Both the position numbers and the translations under genes were made by a program. The notes below the pieces were generated by a model. The model was not told the origin of the DNA and did no database searches. It was given only the letters and a program-made list of their open reading frames with translations. A stretch of DNA of 64,000 nucleotides from Bradyrhizobium sp. ISRA430. GTDB taxonomy: Bacteria > Pseudomonadota > Alphaproteobacteria > Rhizobiales > Xanthobacteraceae. The first letter of the stretch is position 1; each line of letters opens with the position of its first letter. The stretch spans positions 2,852,001 through 2,916,000 of the forward strand of contig NZ_CP094516.1 of the NCBI RefSeq assembly GCF_029909975.1, in the 5' to 3' direction. Positions 24,596 through 35,982 of this stretch are shown one piece after another.

Positions 24596-25003
24596 TTACG
24601 GCGCTGCGTGCGGCGTGGCCTTGCGCACGGTCGTGTAGCGGATCGCGCGTCCGGCCACTTCCTGCCGCACCAGCTCGAACTCGGCCTCCTGCTTCGGCCG
24701 GTTCACGAGGAACGAGATCCGCACCGATTCCCAGCCATGGCTGGAATCGAAGCCGCTGATACGGATGTAGCGGTCGCCGTACACCCTGCGGCATTCGGCG
24801 AGCTCCATCATCACGCCGGCGGCGTCCTGCAGGTCGAACATCGGCAGGCCCCACATCTCCCAATAGGTATTGCGGGGATGCGGATCGTCGGTGAATTCGA
24901 TGTTCACCGCCCAGCCGTTGGCGAGGCAGTACTGCACTTGGCTGTAGATCTGGTCGTCGGTCAGATCGGGCAGGAACGAGAAGCAGCCTTGAGTCAGCTT
25001 CAT
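24596..25003 (-). CDS. cbbS: RuBisCO small subunit (form IC)
   Basis: 135 residues, starting MKLTQGCFSFLPDLTDDQI with the family motif QVQYCLANGWAVNIEFTDDPHPRNTYWEMWGLPMF. The C-terminal extension (EVAGRAIRYTTVRKATPHAAP) is the beta-hairpin typical of red-type small subunits, which helps assembly of the L8S8 enzyme without a dedicated chaperone. It lies 12 nt after cbbL. Confidence 0.96.
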   Translation of the reverse strand: MKLTQGCFSFLPDLTDDQIYSQVQYCLANGWAVNIEFTDDPHPRNTYWEMWGLPMFDLQDAAGVMMELAECRRVYGDRYIRISGFDSSHGWESVRISFLVNRPKQEAEFELVRQEVAGRAIRYTTVRKATPHAAP

Positions 25004-25015
25004 GTCAAAATCTCC

Positions 25016-26497
<1,482 letters not shown>

Positions 26498-26510
26498 CTA
26501 TTCTGATTGA

Positions 26511-27596
26511 TCAGGCCGCGACGGGCTCGCGGGCATCGATCCGCGGGTCGAGTTCGCCGGCGCGGTACCGCCGCGCCATCTCGCTCATCGGGATCACCTT
26601 GATCTTGCTGGCATGGCCGGCGGTGCCGAACTGCTCGAACCGCTCGCGGCAGAGCTCGCGCATCGCGTCCATCGCGGGCTTGAGGAATTTGCGCGGATCG
26701 AACTCGGAGCGCGCTTCCGCTGCCACTTTGCGAAACACCGCAGTCATCGCCAGCCGGCAGTCGGTGTCGATATTGACCTTGCGCACACCGCTCTTGATAC
26801 CGCGGACAATCTCCTCCACCGGCACGCCCCAGGTCTGCGGCATCTCGCCGCCGAAGGCGTTAAACATGTCCTGAAGCGGCTGCGGCACCGACGAGGAACC
26901 GTGCATCACAAGATGCGTGTTCGGCAGCCGGCGATGGATCTCCTCGACCACCCGCATAGCCAGGATGTCTCCGTCCGGCTTGCGGCTGAACTTGTAGGCG
27001 CCATGCGAGGTGCCCATCGCGATCGCCAGCGCATCGACTTTCGTTGCGCGGACGAAATCGACGGCCTGATCGGGATCGGTCAGCAACTGGTCGTGGCTGA
27101 CCTTGCCCTCGACGCCGTGACCGTCCTCCTGCTCGCCGCCCCCATGCTCGAGTGAGCCGAGCACGCCGAGCTCGCCTTCGACGGACGCGCCGACCCAATG
27201 GGCGAGATCAACCACGCGGCGGGTGATCGCAACGTTGTAATCGTAATCGGCCGCCGTCTTGGCGTCGGCCTTCAGCGAGCCGTCCATCATCACCGAGGTG
27301 AAGCCATGGGCGATGGCGCTGGCACAGGTCGCCTCGTCATTGCCGTGGTCCTGGTGCATGCAGAGCGGAATGTCCGGATAGGTCCGCTCCAGCGCATCGA
27401 TCATGTGCGAGAGCATGAGATCGCCGGCATAGCTGCGCGCGCCGCGCGAGGCCTGGATGATGACGGGCGCATCGACCTCGGCCGCCGCCTGCATGATCGC
27501 GATCCCCTGCTCCATGTTGTTGATGTTGAACGCAGGCACCGCGTAGCCATGGTGAGCTGCGTGGTCGAGCAGTTGTCGAAGGGTAATGCGTGCCAA
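26511..27596 (-). CDS. cbbA: Class II fructose-bisphosphate aldolase
   Basis: 361 residues; zinc-dependent aldolase condensing dihydroxyacetone phosphate with glyceraldehyde 3-phosphate or erythrose 4-phosphate in the Calvin cycle. Motifs: [25 protein letters not shown] (catalytic Asp, zinc His), [45 protein letters not shown] and [13 protein letters not shown]. Length and motifs match the Calvin-cycle subtype. It lies 111 nt after cbbT and 34 nt before cbbL. Confidence 0.95.
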   Translation of the reverse strand: MARITLRQLLDHAAHHGYAVPAFNINNMEQGIAIMQAAAEVDAPVIIQASRGARSYAGDLMLSHMIDALERTYPDIPLCMHQDHGNDEATCASAIAHGFTSVMMDGSLKADAKTAADYDYNVAITRRVVDLAHWVGASVEGELGVLGSLEHGGGEQEDGHGVEGKVSHDQLLTDPDQAVDFVRATKVDALAIAMGTSHGAYKFSRKPDGDILAMRVVEEIHRRLPNTHLVMHGSSSVPQPLQDMFNAFGGEMPQTWGVPVEEIVRGIKSGVRKVNIDTDCRLAMTAVFRKVAAEARSEFDPRKFLKPAMDAMRELCRERFEQFGTAGHASKIKVIPMSEMARRYRAGELDPRIDAREPVAA

Positions 27597-27627
27597 AGGA
27601 GTTCTCCGTTTCTCGTCTTCCGTCAGC

Positions 27628-27711
27628 TCAGATCAGCCGGCCCGTCGCAGCGGCGGTGTCGGCCATTCGATTGGAAAAGGCCCATTCGTTGATGGCGACG
27701 TGCAAGCTCAT
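27628..27711 (-). CDS. Candidate 27-aa ORF coupled to cbbT
   Basis: ATG overlaps the cbbT stop (ATGA). The frame runs 28 codons ([20 protein letters not shown], ending GRLI) and is preceded by GGAAAA. It occupies most of the 111-nt gap between cbbT and cbbA. It may be a small leader that couples translation, or chance. Nothing supports a protein function. Confidence 0.25.
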   Translation of the reverse strand: MSLHVAINEWAFSNRMADTAAATGRLI

Positions 27712-29738
27712 GCTGCTTTTCCATCGTCCCGACGTGCGACCGCGCGCCTGGCTGCTTCCGCAATGCTCTGCGGAGTGATGCCGAATTCGCGGTACAGCAC
27801 CGGCGCCGGCGCCGAGGCGCCGAAGCCGCGCATGCCGATGAACTCGCCGTCAGCACCGAGCCAGCGCGGCCAGTCGCCCGGCACGGCTGCCTCGATGCCG
27901 ACACGCGGCGCGGTGCCGAGAACGGTGGCGCGGTAATCTTCCGGCTGCTCCGCGAACAGGGCGAAGCAGGGTGCAGAGACCACGGCGGCACGGATGTGCT
28001 CGGTCGCGAGCAGGCGCGCAGCTTCCAGCGCGATCGACACTTCCGACCCGGTCGCGATCAGCGTGACGTCCCGGCCGCCATCCGGCGTGACGATGAGATA
28101 GGCGCCACGCGCGACGCGATTTCTGCCGCGCGCATCGCTGCGGAAGGTCGGCAGGGCCTGACGCGACAGGCAGAGCACGGACGGACGATTCTCGGTCTCA
28201 AGCGCGCAGTCCCAGGCCTCCAGCGTCTCCACCGCATCGGCCGGGCGGAACACCAGAAGGTTTGGAATGACGCGCAACGCCGCGAGATGCTCGACCGGCT
28301 GATGCGTCGGGCCGTCCTCGCCAAGCCCGATGGAGTCATGGGTCATGACATGGATGACTCGCAGCCGCATCAGAGCCGCAAGGCGGATCGCCGGCCGACT
28401 ATAGTCGGAGAAGGCGAGGAAGGTGCCGCCATAGGGAATGAAGCCGCCGTGCAGCGCGATCCCGTTCATCGCAGCCGCCATGCCGTGTTCGCGAATGCCA
28501 TAGTGAACATAGTCGCCGGCGAACACGCCGCGCATGACCGGAGTCTGGCCCTTGGCATGCGTCAGGTTTGAATGCGTCAGGTCGGCTGAGCCTCCGACAA
28601 ATCCGGGAATCGTCGCGGCGATGTTGTCGAGCACCTGTTGCGAGGCCTGCCGCGTCGCGATCTTCGGACGTTCGGTGGCAAAACGCTCGCGCAGCTTCGC
28701 CGACGCCTGGGCATAGGCGCTCGGCAGGGCAACAGCCTTGCCCTCGATGAACAATTCGCGCTGCTCGGGCGCCGCGCATTCGTAGCGATCGAGCCAGGCG
28801 AGGCGCGCGACCTGGCCGCGCTGCCCGATCATCCGCCATGCCTTCAGGACGGGAATCGGCACCACGAAGGGCTGATAGTCCCAGCCGAGCGTCCGTCGCG
28901 CCGCCGCGGCCTGGTCGGCACCGAGCGGAGCGCCATGCGCCTTCTCGGTGCCCTGCCGGTCCGGCGCGCCATAGCCGATGATGGTGCGGCAGGCGATCAG
29001 CGACGGCTTTGCCGTCTCGCGTTCTTCGGCAATCGCCAGTGCGATCGCCTCGGGATCATGTCCGTCGACGCGACGCACCGACCAGCCGGAGGCAGCGAAG
29101 CGCGCGAGCTGGTCATCCGAGGTCGCAAGTGAGGTCGGGCCGTCGATAGAGATGCCGTTGTCGTCGAACAGCACGATCAGGCGGCCAAGCTGGAGATGAC
29201 CGGCGAGCGAGATCGCCTCCTGGCTGATGCCCTCCATCAGGCAGCCGTCGCCGGCGATCACGTAGGTGAAGTGATCGACGAGGCTGTCGCCGTGCCGCGC
29301 ATTGCCCATGCGCTCAGCGAGCGCCATCCCGACGGCGGTCGCAATCCCCTGACCCAGCGGGCCCGTCGTGGTCTCGACGCCGGGCGTATGGCCATACTCG
29401 GGATGACCCGGCGTCTTCGAGCCCCATTGCCGGAACGCCTTGAGGTCGTCGAGGCTGACATCGCCGCCCGTGAGATGAAGCAGCGCATAGAGCAGCATCG
29501 AGCCATGGCCCGCCGACAGCACGAAACGGTCGCGATCCGGCCAGTTGGGGTGGGCCGAGTCGAATTTGAGGAAGCGCGAGAACAGCACGGTCGCGACGTC
29601 CGCCATGCCCATCGGCAGGCCGGGATGGCCGGACTGCGCGGCCTCGATGGCGTCGACCGCGAGGAAGCGAACGGCGTTGGCGAGATCGTTGTGCGTGACC
29701 GCCGTGAGGTCGGCTTCGGCGTGAACCGAGATGTTCAT
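27708..29738 (-). CDS. cbbT: Transketolase
   Basis: 676 residues; thiamine-pyrophosphate enzyme moving two-carbon units between sugar phosphates in the Calvin cycle. Visible features: [21 protein letters not shown] (N-terminal substrate loop), [34 protein letters not shown], the cofactor motif [13 protein letters not shown]...LIVLFDDN, then [20 protein letters not shown] and the C-terminal transketolase domain. Full length for the family. It starts 31 nt after cbbP. Confidence 0.96.
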   Translation of the reverse strand: MNISVHAEADLTAVTHNDLANAVRFLAVDAIEAAQSGHPGLPMGMADVATVLFSRFLKFDSAHPNWPDRDRFVLSAGHGSMLLYALLHLTGGDVSLDDLKAFRQWGSKTPGHPEYGHTPGVETTTGPLGQGIATAVGMALAERMGNARHGDSLVDHFTYVIAGDGCLMEGISQEAISLAGHLQLGRLIVLFDDNGISIDGPTSLATSDDQLARFAASGWSVRRVDGHDPEAIALAIAEERETAKPSLIACRTIIGYGAPDRQGTEKAHGAPLGADQAAAARRTLGWDYQPFVVPIPVLKAWRMIGQRGQVARLAWLDRYECAAPEQRELFIEGKAVALPSAYAQASAKLRERFATERPKIATRQASQQVLDNIAATIPGFVGGSADLTHSNLTHAKGQTPVMRGVFAGDYVHYGIREHGMAAAMNGIALHGGFIPYGGTFLAFSDYSRPAIRLAALMRLRVIHVMTHDSIGLGEDGPTHQPVEHLAALRVIPNLLVFRPADAVETLEAWDCALETENRPSVLCLSRQALPTFRSDARGRNRVARGAYLIVTPDGGRDVTLIATGSEVSIALEAARLLATEHIRAAVVSAPCFALFAEQPEDYRATVLGTAPRVGIEAAVPGDWPRWLGADGEFIGMRGFGASAPAPVLYREFGITPQSIAEAARRAVARRDDGKAA

Positions 29739-29769
29739 CGGGCCCTCCCGTTGTTGTCGTGGTTGCGCG

Positions 29770-30645
29770 TCACTTCAGGCCCCGCTTGCGCTCGATGAGC
29801 TGCATGATCAGCGGCGTCAGGATGAGCTGCATTGCGAGATCGAGCTTGGCACCCGGGCAGACGATCGAGTTCGCGCGCGACATCCAACTGTGCGGTAGCA
29901 TCGAGAGCAGGTAGGGGAAGTCGATGCCGCGCGGATTCTTGAAGCGGATCACGACCATCGATTCATCAGGCGTCGGGATCCAGCGCGCGATGAACGGGTT
30001 GGAGGTGTCCACCGTCGGCACGCGCTGGAAGTTGATGTCGGTCTCGGTGAATTGCGGGCAGATGTAGTGGATGTAATCCGGCATCCGCCGCAGGATGGTG
30101 TCGGTGACGGCCTCGGTCGAATAGCCGCGCGCGCTGCGGTCGCGGTGCAGCTTCTGAATCCATTCGAGATTGATGACGGGCACAACGCCGATCTTCAGGT
30201 CGGCATAGCGCGCGACGTTGACCTTGTCGGTGACGACGGCGCCGTGCAGACCCTCGTAGAACAACAGGTCCGAATTCTCGGGTAACCGCTTCCATTCTGT
30301 GAAAGTGCCGGGAGGCACGCCATGAAGCGCCGATTCCTCAGCGTCGTGGACGTAGTGCCGCGTCGTCGCGGTGCCGGTCTCGCCATAGTCGCGGAACGCC
30401 CGCTCCAGCTCTTCGAAAAGGTTGGTCTCGGGGCTGAAATGGCTGAAATGCTTGTTGCCGCGCTCGGCCTCCTGCGCCATCTGCGTGCGCATCTCGGCGC
30501 GGTCGTAGCTATGGAACGCGTCGCCTTCGATGTAGACGGCGTTGACGTGCTCACGGAAGAATATCTGCTCAAACGTCTTCTTGACTGAGGTCGTGCCCGC
30601 GCCGGAGGAGCCGGTGATGGAAATGATCGGATGCTTCCTGGACAT
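29770..30645 (-). CDS. cbbP: Phosphoribulokinase (class I, proteobacterial)
   Basis: 291 residues; phosphorylates ribulose 5-phosphate to the RuBisCO substrate. P-loop GSSGAGTTS near residue 12, [43 protein letters not shown] and the C-terminal basic region [24 protein letters not shown] are those of the short octameric class I enzymes controlled by NADH/AMP rather than thioredoxin. It lies 12 nt after cbbF. Together with RuBisCO it defines a working Calvin cycle. Confidence 0.96.
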   Translation of the reverse strand: MSRKHPIISITGSSGAGTTSVKKTFEQIFFREHVNAVYIEGDAFHSYDRAEMRTQMAQEAERGNKHFSHFSPETNLFEELERAFRDYGETGTATTRHYVHDAEESALHGVPPGTFTEWKRLPENSDLLFYEGLHGAVVTDKVNVARYADLKIGVVPVINLEWIQKLHRDRSARGYSTEAVTDTILRRMPDYIHYICPQFTETDINFQRVPTVDTSNPFIARWIPTPDESMVVIRFKNPRGIDFPYLLSMLPHSWMSRANSIVCPGAKLDLAMQLILTPLIMQLIERKRGLK

Positions 30646-30657
30646 GCGCCACCTCGC

Positions 30658-31695
30658 TTAGAGCCGGAAGAAGCCGCGCCGTGCGAACAGCGGAGCGGAG
30701 ACACTCGCCACCAACAGCGGATCGCAATGCAGTTCTTCGACGCGTCGCACCTCGTTGCTGGAGCCCATGATCAGCGGCACGCGCTGGTGCAGATCGCGCG
30801 CGGCAAGGTCGAGGATGCGCTCGCGCCCGGTTGAGGCAGAGCCGCCGGCCTGCTCGACGATGAAGGCCATCGGATGCGCCTCGTAAGTGAGGCGCAGGCG
30901 GCCGTCGCCGTAGCCGGGCCGCGCATCGGAGGGATAGAGGAAGACGCCGCCGCGGGTGAGGATGCGGTAGGCTTCCGCGACCAGCGAGCCGATCCAGCGC
31001 ATATTGAAGTCATGGTTGGCCGGCCCTTCGACGCCGGCGAGGCATTCGTCGATGAAGGCACGCACGGGCGGATCCCAGTGCCGGCGGTTGGAGCCGTTGA
31101 TCGCGAACTCCTCGCAGGACTCGGCGATCTGCACGTTGGTGCGCGCGAGGCGGAAGCAGCCGGATTTGCGATCATGGGTGAAGATGTCGACACCCTCGCC
31201 GAGCGTCAGCACCAGCGAGGTCTGCGGCCCGTAGGTGATGAAGCCGGCCGCAAGCTGCGCCGAACCGCGCTGGTGGAAGGCGAGAGCGATATCGTCCGGC
31301 GCCGGCAGGATCGAGAAGATCGTACCCACCGTCATGTTGATGTCGATGTTGGACGAGCCGTCGAGCGGATCGATCGCAACGCAGATCCTGCCCTCGCGAT
31401 CGCCGAGCTGCGGCTCGCGCATCTCTTCCGACGCGAGCGCTGCGATCGGCAGCTTGCCGAGGCAGCGGCGCAGGATCGCGTCCGCCTGGACGTCGAGATC
31501 GCGCTGGAGATCGCCGTCGCTGTTGCGGCCCGTCGCCAAGCCGGAGGCGTCGGCGAGCTGCCCGGTGCTGGCGAGATCGGCGATCTCGAGCGAGGCGCTC
31601 GCGATGGCATCAACCGCCGCCGCGACAGACAGCGCGTGGGGCGCGGTCTCCGAGTACCGCTGAAGGTGGTCGTCCAACCTGAGTTGCCCGGTCAT
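30658..31695 (-). CDS. cbbF: Fructose-1,6-bisphosphatase class I
   Basis: 345 residues from the ATG at 31695, chosen for GAGGGGATGG upstream; longer in-frame starts lack this. Metal/phosphate motif [25 protein letters not shown], substrate region [18 protein letters not shown] and the C-terminal [17 protein letters not shown] are intact. It hydrolyses fructose and, in the Calvin cycle, probably sedoheptulose bisphosphate. It is the first gene of the cbb operon, divergent from cbbR across 118 bp. Confidence 0.94.
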   Translation of the reverse strand: MTGQLRLDDHLQRYSETAPHALSVAAAVDAIASASLEIADLASTGQLADASGLATGRNSDGDLQRDLDVQADAILRRCLGKLPIAALASEEMREPQLGDREGRICVAIDPLDGSSNIDINMTVGTIFSILPAPDDIALAFHQRGSAQLAAGFITYGPQTSLVLTLGEGVDIFTHDRKSGCFRLARTNVQIAESCEEFAINGSNRRHWDPPVRAFIDECLAGVEGPANHDFNMRWIGSLVAEAYRILTRGGVFLYPSDARPGYGDGRLRLTYEAHPMAFIVEQAGGSASTGRERILDLAARDLHQRVPLIMGSSNEVRRVEELHCDPLLVASVSAPLFARRGFFRL

Positions 31696-31769
31696 CTGCG
31701 TCCATCCCCTCGCTGGCGCCGCCTCCCTTTCCCTCCCCGTGGAGGTCGGTGCGGTCCGTCCCAGCACGA

Positions 31770-31818
31770 TGAGATTGACAGGGCCGGCCTAATAAGGAAA
31801 ATTTCTAATCATAATGAG
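31770..31818. promoter_or_regulatory. cbbF-cbbR divergent control region
   Basis: The AT-rich part (31790-31818) has TNA half-sites clustered on both sides of a GAAAATTTC palindrome (TAATAA, then TAATCATAATGA). LysR-type CbbR proteins bind TNA-type repeats in such gaps. The ATG of cbbR at 31814 sits inside it. Confidence 0.4.
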
Positions 31819-32791
31819 CCTCAAAGAATTTTCTTATAACGGCCCTGGCCACGCAGCAGCCCAGCTCCGGCATCTCACGGTCCGGCAGCTTCGCTCGCTC
31901 GCGGCGCTCTCGGCCAAAGGCAGCGTCACGGCCGCCTCCAGCCATCTCGGGCTGACTCAGCCGGCGGTGACCCAGCAGCTCCGGCAGCTTCAAGACCTTG
32001 CCGGCCTGCCGCTGGTGCAGCGGACCGGCGACGGCATGCTGCTGACGGAGGCGGGCAAAGAAGTGCTGGCGCTGGCCGAGCGCGTTGAGGCCGCGATTGC
32101 GGACTGCCAGGGCGCGCTCGACCTGCTGGCCGGCCGGACCGGCGGCACGGTCCGACTAGGCGCCGTCTCCACCGCCAAATACTTCGTGCCGCATGCGATA
32201 GCGGCGTTCTCGAAGCGGTTTCCGAAAATCGAGATCAAGCTGACCATCGGCAACCGCGAGGATATTCGCGAGGCGATGCACGGCTACGATCTCGATTTCG
32301 CGGTAATGGGTCGGCCACCGGCCGACGTCAGCGTCGACGTGCGTCAGCTCGGGCGCAATCCGCACATCATCGTCGCGCGCAAGGGGCACTGGCTGGAGAA
32401 GGATGCCGGCCTCAGCCTCACCGATCTCGTCCACGAGACCTTCCTCACACGCGAACCGGGCTCGGGCACGCGGACGCTGATGGAAGGCATGTTCCAGAAG
32501 TCGGATCTCGAGCCGATCATCGGCATGGAGATGAGCAGCAACGAGACCATAAAGCAGGCGGTGATCGCCGGACTCGGCATCGCCTTCATCTCGGCCCACA
32601 CCGTCGCGCATGAGCTCGCGGAGGGCCGGCTTATCGTGCTTGATGTCGCCGGCCTACCCATCGTCCGGCAATGGTACGTGATCCGCCGCAGCGACAAGGT
32701 TCTGCTGCCGCCGGCGCAGGCGATGTTCGATTTTCTCGGCTCGGAAGGATCGAACTATTTGCCCGACGTGCCGGAACTCGGCGGCCGGTAG
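31814..32791 (+). CDS. cbbR: CbbR, LysR-type regulator of the cbb operon
   Basis: 325 residues. An N-terminal LysR winged helix (about 20-78): LRHLTVRQLRSLAALSAKGSV, SSHLGLTQPAVTQQLRQLQ. The effector domain follows (RLGAVSTAKYFVPHAIAAF...), closing with EGRLIVLDVAGLPIVRQWYV. Conserved position opposite cbbF identifies it as CbbR, which activates cbb transcription in response to metabolites such as RuBP or ATP. The ribosome site is poor (AAGGAA is 15 nt away), and no better internal start exists before the HTH. The first 18 residues are therefore uncertain. Confidence 0.92.
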   Translation: MSLKEFSYNGPGHAAAQLRHLTVRQLRSLAALSAKGSVTAASSHLGLTQPAVTQQLRQLQDLAGLPLVQRTGDGMLLTEAGKEVLALAERVEAAIADCQGALDLLAGRTGGTVRLGAVSTAKYFVPHAIAAFSKRFPKIEIKLTIGNREDIREAMHGYDLDFAVMGRPPADVSVDVRQLGRNPHIIVARKGHWLEKDAGLSLTDLVHETFLTREPGSGTRTLMEGMFQKSDLEPIIGMEMSSNETIKQAVIAGLGIAFISAHTVAHELAEGRLIVLDVAGLPIVRQWYVIRRSDKVLLPPAQAMFDFLGSEGSNYLPDVPELGGR

Positions 32792-32794
32792 CCT

Positions 32795-32887
32795 TCAGCT
32801 CATCAACTTCATGGCGACCGTTGCCGCCAGAATCACGATGATCTGGAGCAGACGCTGCGTCGTGAAGATGCGGTTGAAGGTGGTCAT
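32795..32887 (-). CDS. Candidate 30-aa single-helix membrane peptide
   Basis: ATG at 32887 behind AGGGG with 7 nt spacing. The peptide is a basic start (MTTFNRIFTTQR) and one hydrophobic helix (LLQIIVILAATVAMKLMS). It is convergent with cbbR, ending 4 nt from its stop. Positive-inside charge and a good ribosome site argue for a real membrane peptide. Function unknown. Confidence 0.5.
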   Translation of the reverse strand: MTTFNRIFTTQRLLQIIVILAATVAMKLMS

Positions 32888-33009
32888 CGCTTGCCCCTGC
32901 CGACGTGAATGAGATTCGACGGAGGCGTTGCTATCACACGCGTGCGCCGGGGTAACTCCGTAGAGGTCACGGATTCTGCCGGCGTGCCGCCGCTCCTGTT
33001 GGTTAACAC

Positions 33010-33201
33010 TTAGGCAGCGAGGGCCAGATCCGCGCGCGCCGCGAAATAGGCTTCCAGCTCCGCCAGCGCCCGCCCTTCCCATTCCCTGGCCTGCTCCAGC
33101 AGCGACCAGCTCTGGCGCGGCCGGAACGCAGCGGTCTGCCGGTACAGCGATGCGATTCCGCGGTAGCGGCGCACATTCTCCAAGATGGCCTGGCCGTTCA
33201 T
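33010..33201 (-). CDS. Small ENVRRYR-type helical protein, paralogue (63 aa)
   Basis: ATG at 33201 is preferred for GAGGGAG; an upstream in-frame ATG at 33222 has only CGGGA directly before it. Sequence MNGQAILENVRRYRGIASLY, then RPRQSWSLLEQAREWEGRALAELEAYF. It shares the ENVRRYRxxASLxRQxAAxRPxQSWxLL core with the protein at 22303-22515. Function unknown. Confidence 0.7.
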   Translation of the reverse strand: MNGQAILENVRRYRGIASLYRQTAAFRPRQSWSLLEQAREWEGRALAELEAYFAARADLALAA

Positions 33202-33341
33202 GTCCGAAAACTCCCTCGTCATTCCCGGGGGAGAACCTGCGGCCAAACGATTTTCGAAAAGTTAGCGGCGCGAGGTAATCGGGCGGATGGTTGCCGGACC
33301 GTTGCGCAGACGCAACGCCCCTCCCTGCAGAACGCGCGTAC

Positions 33342-33761
33342 CTATCGCGAATTCGTTGCCGCGCTCTCACCTGTCCGGTTGAGTCCGCCACGATGGACGA
33401 TCGCTATCGTCTCGCGGCAGAGATCGGCAAGGCCGATCAGGAGCACGGCGAACAAAAAGAACAGGTTGATGGAATCCGCATAGGCGCTGGTCAATTGGCT
33501 GAACTCGAAGAAGGGCGGAATCAACGCCCACCACACCAGCGGAATGGTGAGCAGCACCGCGAACACGGCTGCCGGCGCGCCGGCGACGATCCCGACCAGG
33601 AAGACGCTGGGGAGGAACGCCGCGAAATAGAGCCGCTCGCCGAGCGCGACCCAGATGCCCTGAAGCGCGGCCGACACCGCCACGATTGCAAAGCCGAGCA
33701 GAAATGCCTGCCACGACCATGGCCGTACCCGCGGTACGCCACGCAGTCCCGCACGCCTCAT
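33342..33761 (-). CDS. DUF4118-like membrane protein (139 aa)
   Basis: ATG at 33761 behind GGGAGG. About four hydrophobic helices (QAFLLGFAIVAVSAALQGIW, LYFAAFLPSVFLVGIVAG, APAAVFAVLLTIPLVWWAL, INLFFLFAVLLIGLADLC) and a short basic tail. The pattern is the DUF4118 transmembrane module normally found at the N-terminus of KdpD-like and other sensor kinases; here it stands alone with no kinase attached or adjacent. Confidence 0.7.
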   Translation of the reverse strand: MRRAGLRGVPRVRPWSWQAFLLGFAIVAVSAALQGIWVALGERLYFAAFLPSVFLVGIVAGAPAAVFAVLLTIPLVWWALIPPFFEFSQLTSAYADSINLFFLFAVLLIGLADLCRETIAIVHRGGLNRTGESAATNSR

Positions 33762-33902
33762 TCGCCTCCCCCTGCCGCCTGTTTCGACCAGGTCCTATTG
33801 TGACCAAAGTACTACAGCCGCGCCAAAACCGCGAGGCGGAAATGGCCCAGTCGGAGGCTTGGTAAATCGACCGCAGCGCACCATCGGGCGCGCCGTCGGA
33901 GG

Positions 33903-35099
33903 TTACTCCGTGGCGGCGTAGATCAGGGCCGCGACAGGCAAGGCGAGGCCGATCCAGGCGGCTAGCGTCCAGCCGCCTTGCGCGAAGGCCCAGGCGCCGA
34001 GCGCGGAGCCTGCGGCGCCCGCCGTGAAGAACGTCGCCATGTAGACGCCGTTGAGACGACTGCGGTGCTCCGGCCCGAGTGCGAAGATGGCACGGAAACC
34101 CAGCACGACATTGCCCTGCACGCCGAAATCGAGCGCGATGGCGGCGACGACGAGGCCAGCCAGACTGAGCCCCGATCCAGGCGCGCCGACATGGGCCATC
34201 AGGAACGCCAACGCGACCAGCAGCATCGAGATCAGGGTCGCGGTGCGGCTATGCCCGCGATCGGCGAGCCGTCCAGCAATCGGCGCCGCGGCAACGCCGG
34301 AGGCGCCGGCGAGCGCGAACAGCGCGATGCCACGCTGGGAGAAGCCGAATTCGGGGCTTGCGAGCAAGAGCGGCGTCACGGTCCAGAACAGGCTGAACGC
34401 GGCAAATAGGCAGGCCTGGTAGAGCGCGCGACGCCGCAACAGCGGCGTGGTCCGCACCAAGTGCGGCATCGAGATCAACAGCGCGCCGTAGTGCATGCGC
34501 GCCACGGGCCTGCGCTCGGGCAGCGCGATCCAGAGCACGGCAGCGAGCGCGATCATCAGTGCCGTCGCGCCGAAGAACACGGCGTGCCACGACAGCGCCG
34601 CGGTGACGAAGCTGGAGGCGGGCCGCGCCAGCATGACGCCGAGCATCAAGCCGGTCGAGACGTTGCCGACCACGCGGCCGCGAATGGCTTCCGGCGCGAG
34701 ATGGGCGGCGTATGGAATGATGATCTGCACCGCGACCGAGCCGAGCCCGATGAAGAGCGCCGCGGTCAGGAACGGCAGCGCCTGCGTCGCGAAGGCGGCG
34801 GCGAGCAATGCCGCGGCCCCGAGGCCGATCACCGAGCAGATCAGCTTGCGGTTCTCGACGAGGTCGCCGAGCGGGACGATCAGAAGCAGCCCAAGGCCGT
34901 AGCCGATCTGCGTCATGGTCACGATCAGCCCCGCCGCGGCATGCGACAGGCCGAGCGCGGTGCTGATCGGTCCGATCAGCGGCTGGGCGTAGTAGATGTT
35001 GGCGGCAACCATGCCGCAGGCCGCAGCCAGCAGGAAGGTCAGTCGATACGACACCGCGCGCGAGTCCGGCGCAGCGTCGATCGTGGCATTCATCGTCAT
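33903..35099 (-). CDS. MFS transporter (drug/efflux type)
   Basis: 398 residues, about 12 membrane helices. The N-terminal block LLAAACGMVAANIYYAQPLIGPI and the loop LIVPLGDLVENRKLI (motif A-like) place it with the MFS-1 group of efflux carriers. ATG at 35099 follows GGAGATT. It is 50 nt downstream of a TetR gene, and the gap holds a palindrome (35117-35136) that also occurs before the TetR gene, so a TetR-controlled exporter is likely. The substrate is unknown. Confidence 0.88.
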   Translation of the reverse strand: MTMNATIDAAPDSRAVSYRLTFLLAAACGMVAANIYYAQPLIGPISTALGLSHAAAGLIVTMTQIGYGLGLLLIVPLGDLVENRKLICSVIGLGAAALLAAAFATQALPFLTAALFIGLGSVAVQIIIPYAAHLAPEAIRGRVVGNVSTGLMLGVMLARPASSFVTAALSWHAVFFGATALMIALAAVLWIALPERRPVARMHYGALLISMPHLVRTTPLLRRRALYQACLFAAFSLFWTVTPLLLASPEFGFSQRGIALFALAGASGVAAAPIAGRLADRGHSRTATLISMLLVALAFLMAHVGAPGSGLSLAGLVVAAIALDFGVQGNVVLGFRAIFALGPEHRSRLNGVYMATFFTAGAAGSALGAWAFAQGGWTLAAWIGLALPVAALIYAATE

Positions 35100-35116
35100 T
35101 CACAAATCTCCGAATA

Positions 35117-35136
35117 TAGGGAACGATCATTCCCTA
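35117..35136. promoter_or_regulatory. TetR operator candidate 1
   Basis: Inverted repeat TAGGGAA - 6 nt - TTCCCTA in the 50-nt gap before the MFS gene. The same half-site and spacing recur before the TetR gene (35782-35801). Confidence 0.65.
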
Positions 35137-35149
35137 ATTTGACAAAGGT

Positions 35150-35770
35150 TCAGGCCAGCAGCTTCATCGCGGCCGCGACCAGGCGGTCCGCATCGAGCGG
35201 CAGCCGCGCCTTGCCGACGACGCGCAGGCCTTGGGTGATGCAGATCATCAGCCGCGCGGTGTCCTCGGCCGCAACGCTGCGGGGAATCGAACCATCGGCC
35301 TGTCCCTCGCGGATGAGACCGGCGATGAAATTCTCGTTGCTCCTGAGCTGAGCGGTCACGCGCGCCCCGATCTCGGGATCGAGCGCCGACAATTCGACCG
35401 CGCTGCCGACGACGAGGCAGCCGCGGCGCCCTTCGCTACCCTGGGAATGCTCGACATAGGAGCACAGCACGTTGCGCACCCGCTCCCGGCCGTTCACCCC
35501 GATCGCCGCGGCGCTGCGGGTCTGCTCCTGCCGCCGTGCGGTGTAACGCTCGAAGGCGGCGAGGAAGACGGCATGCTTGTCACGAAAAGCCTTGTAGATG
35601 CTGCCGGTCGCCAGCCTCATCGCCGCGGTGAGGTCGCCGATCGAGGTGGCGTGATAGCCACGCTCGCGGAACACCCGCACCGCGCGGTCGAGGGCGGTAT
35701 CCATGTCGAACTCCCGGGGACGACCGGGCGGACGGCGCGCAGATGGCGATCGGCGGGCGACTTTTTGCAT
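35150..35770 (-). CDS. TetR-family transcriptional repressor
   Basis: 206 residues. A basic start (MQKVARRSPSARRPPGRPRE) precedes the TetR helix-turn-helix (about 25-70; YHATSIGDLTAAMRLATGSIYKAF). The ligand domain (about 80-205) contains EHSQGSEGRRGCLVVGSA, a C-terminal pattern common in this branch. No Shine-Dalgarno is obvious before 35770. Matched operator candidates before this gene and before the downstream MFS gene suggest self-repression and control of the exporter. Confidence 0.88.
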   Translation of the reverse strand: MQKVARRSPSARRPPGRPREFDMDTALDRAVRVFRERGYHATSIGDLTAAMRLATGSIYKAFRDKHAVFLAAFERYTARRQEQTRSAAAIGVNGRERVRNVLCSYVEHSQGSEGRRGCLVVGSAVELSALDPEIGARVTAQLRSNENFIAGLIREGQADGSIPRSVAAEDTARLMICITQGLRVVGKARLPLDADRLVAAAMKLLA

Positions 35771-35781
35771 TGCGACATAAT

Positions 35782-35801
35782 AGGGAATGAACGTTTCCGA
35801 A
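35782..35801. promoter_or_regulatory. TetR operator candidate 2
   Basis: TAGGGAA - 6 nt - TTTCCGA, 12 nt upstream of the TetR start. The left half is identical to operator 1 and the right half matches 5 of 7. Confidence 0.55.
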
Positions 35802-35982
35802 TAAAGACACGTGGTCGTGAACGGTGGGGTGGGCTTTCGCCAGGACGACATCGCGGATGCATTGCGCACAACTTCTCCCACATCATCCAGCTCTCACATC
35901 AATCGCAGGGCTGATTTCGCCGGAGCTTTGCTTCCGAAACAGGCTGCGGCCCGCAGCGGTTGGAGGCGAGCGATTGCGCCGA

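Noticed and set aside
31790..31818. A precise CbbR box
   Set aside because: TNA half-sites are dense in this AT-rich stretch, but none shows the usual TNA-N7/8-TNA spacing, so only the region is reported.
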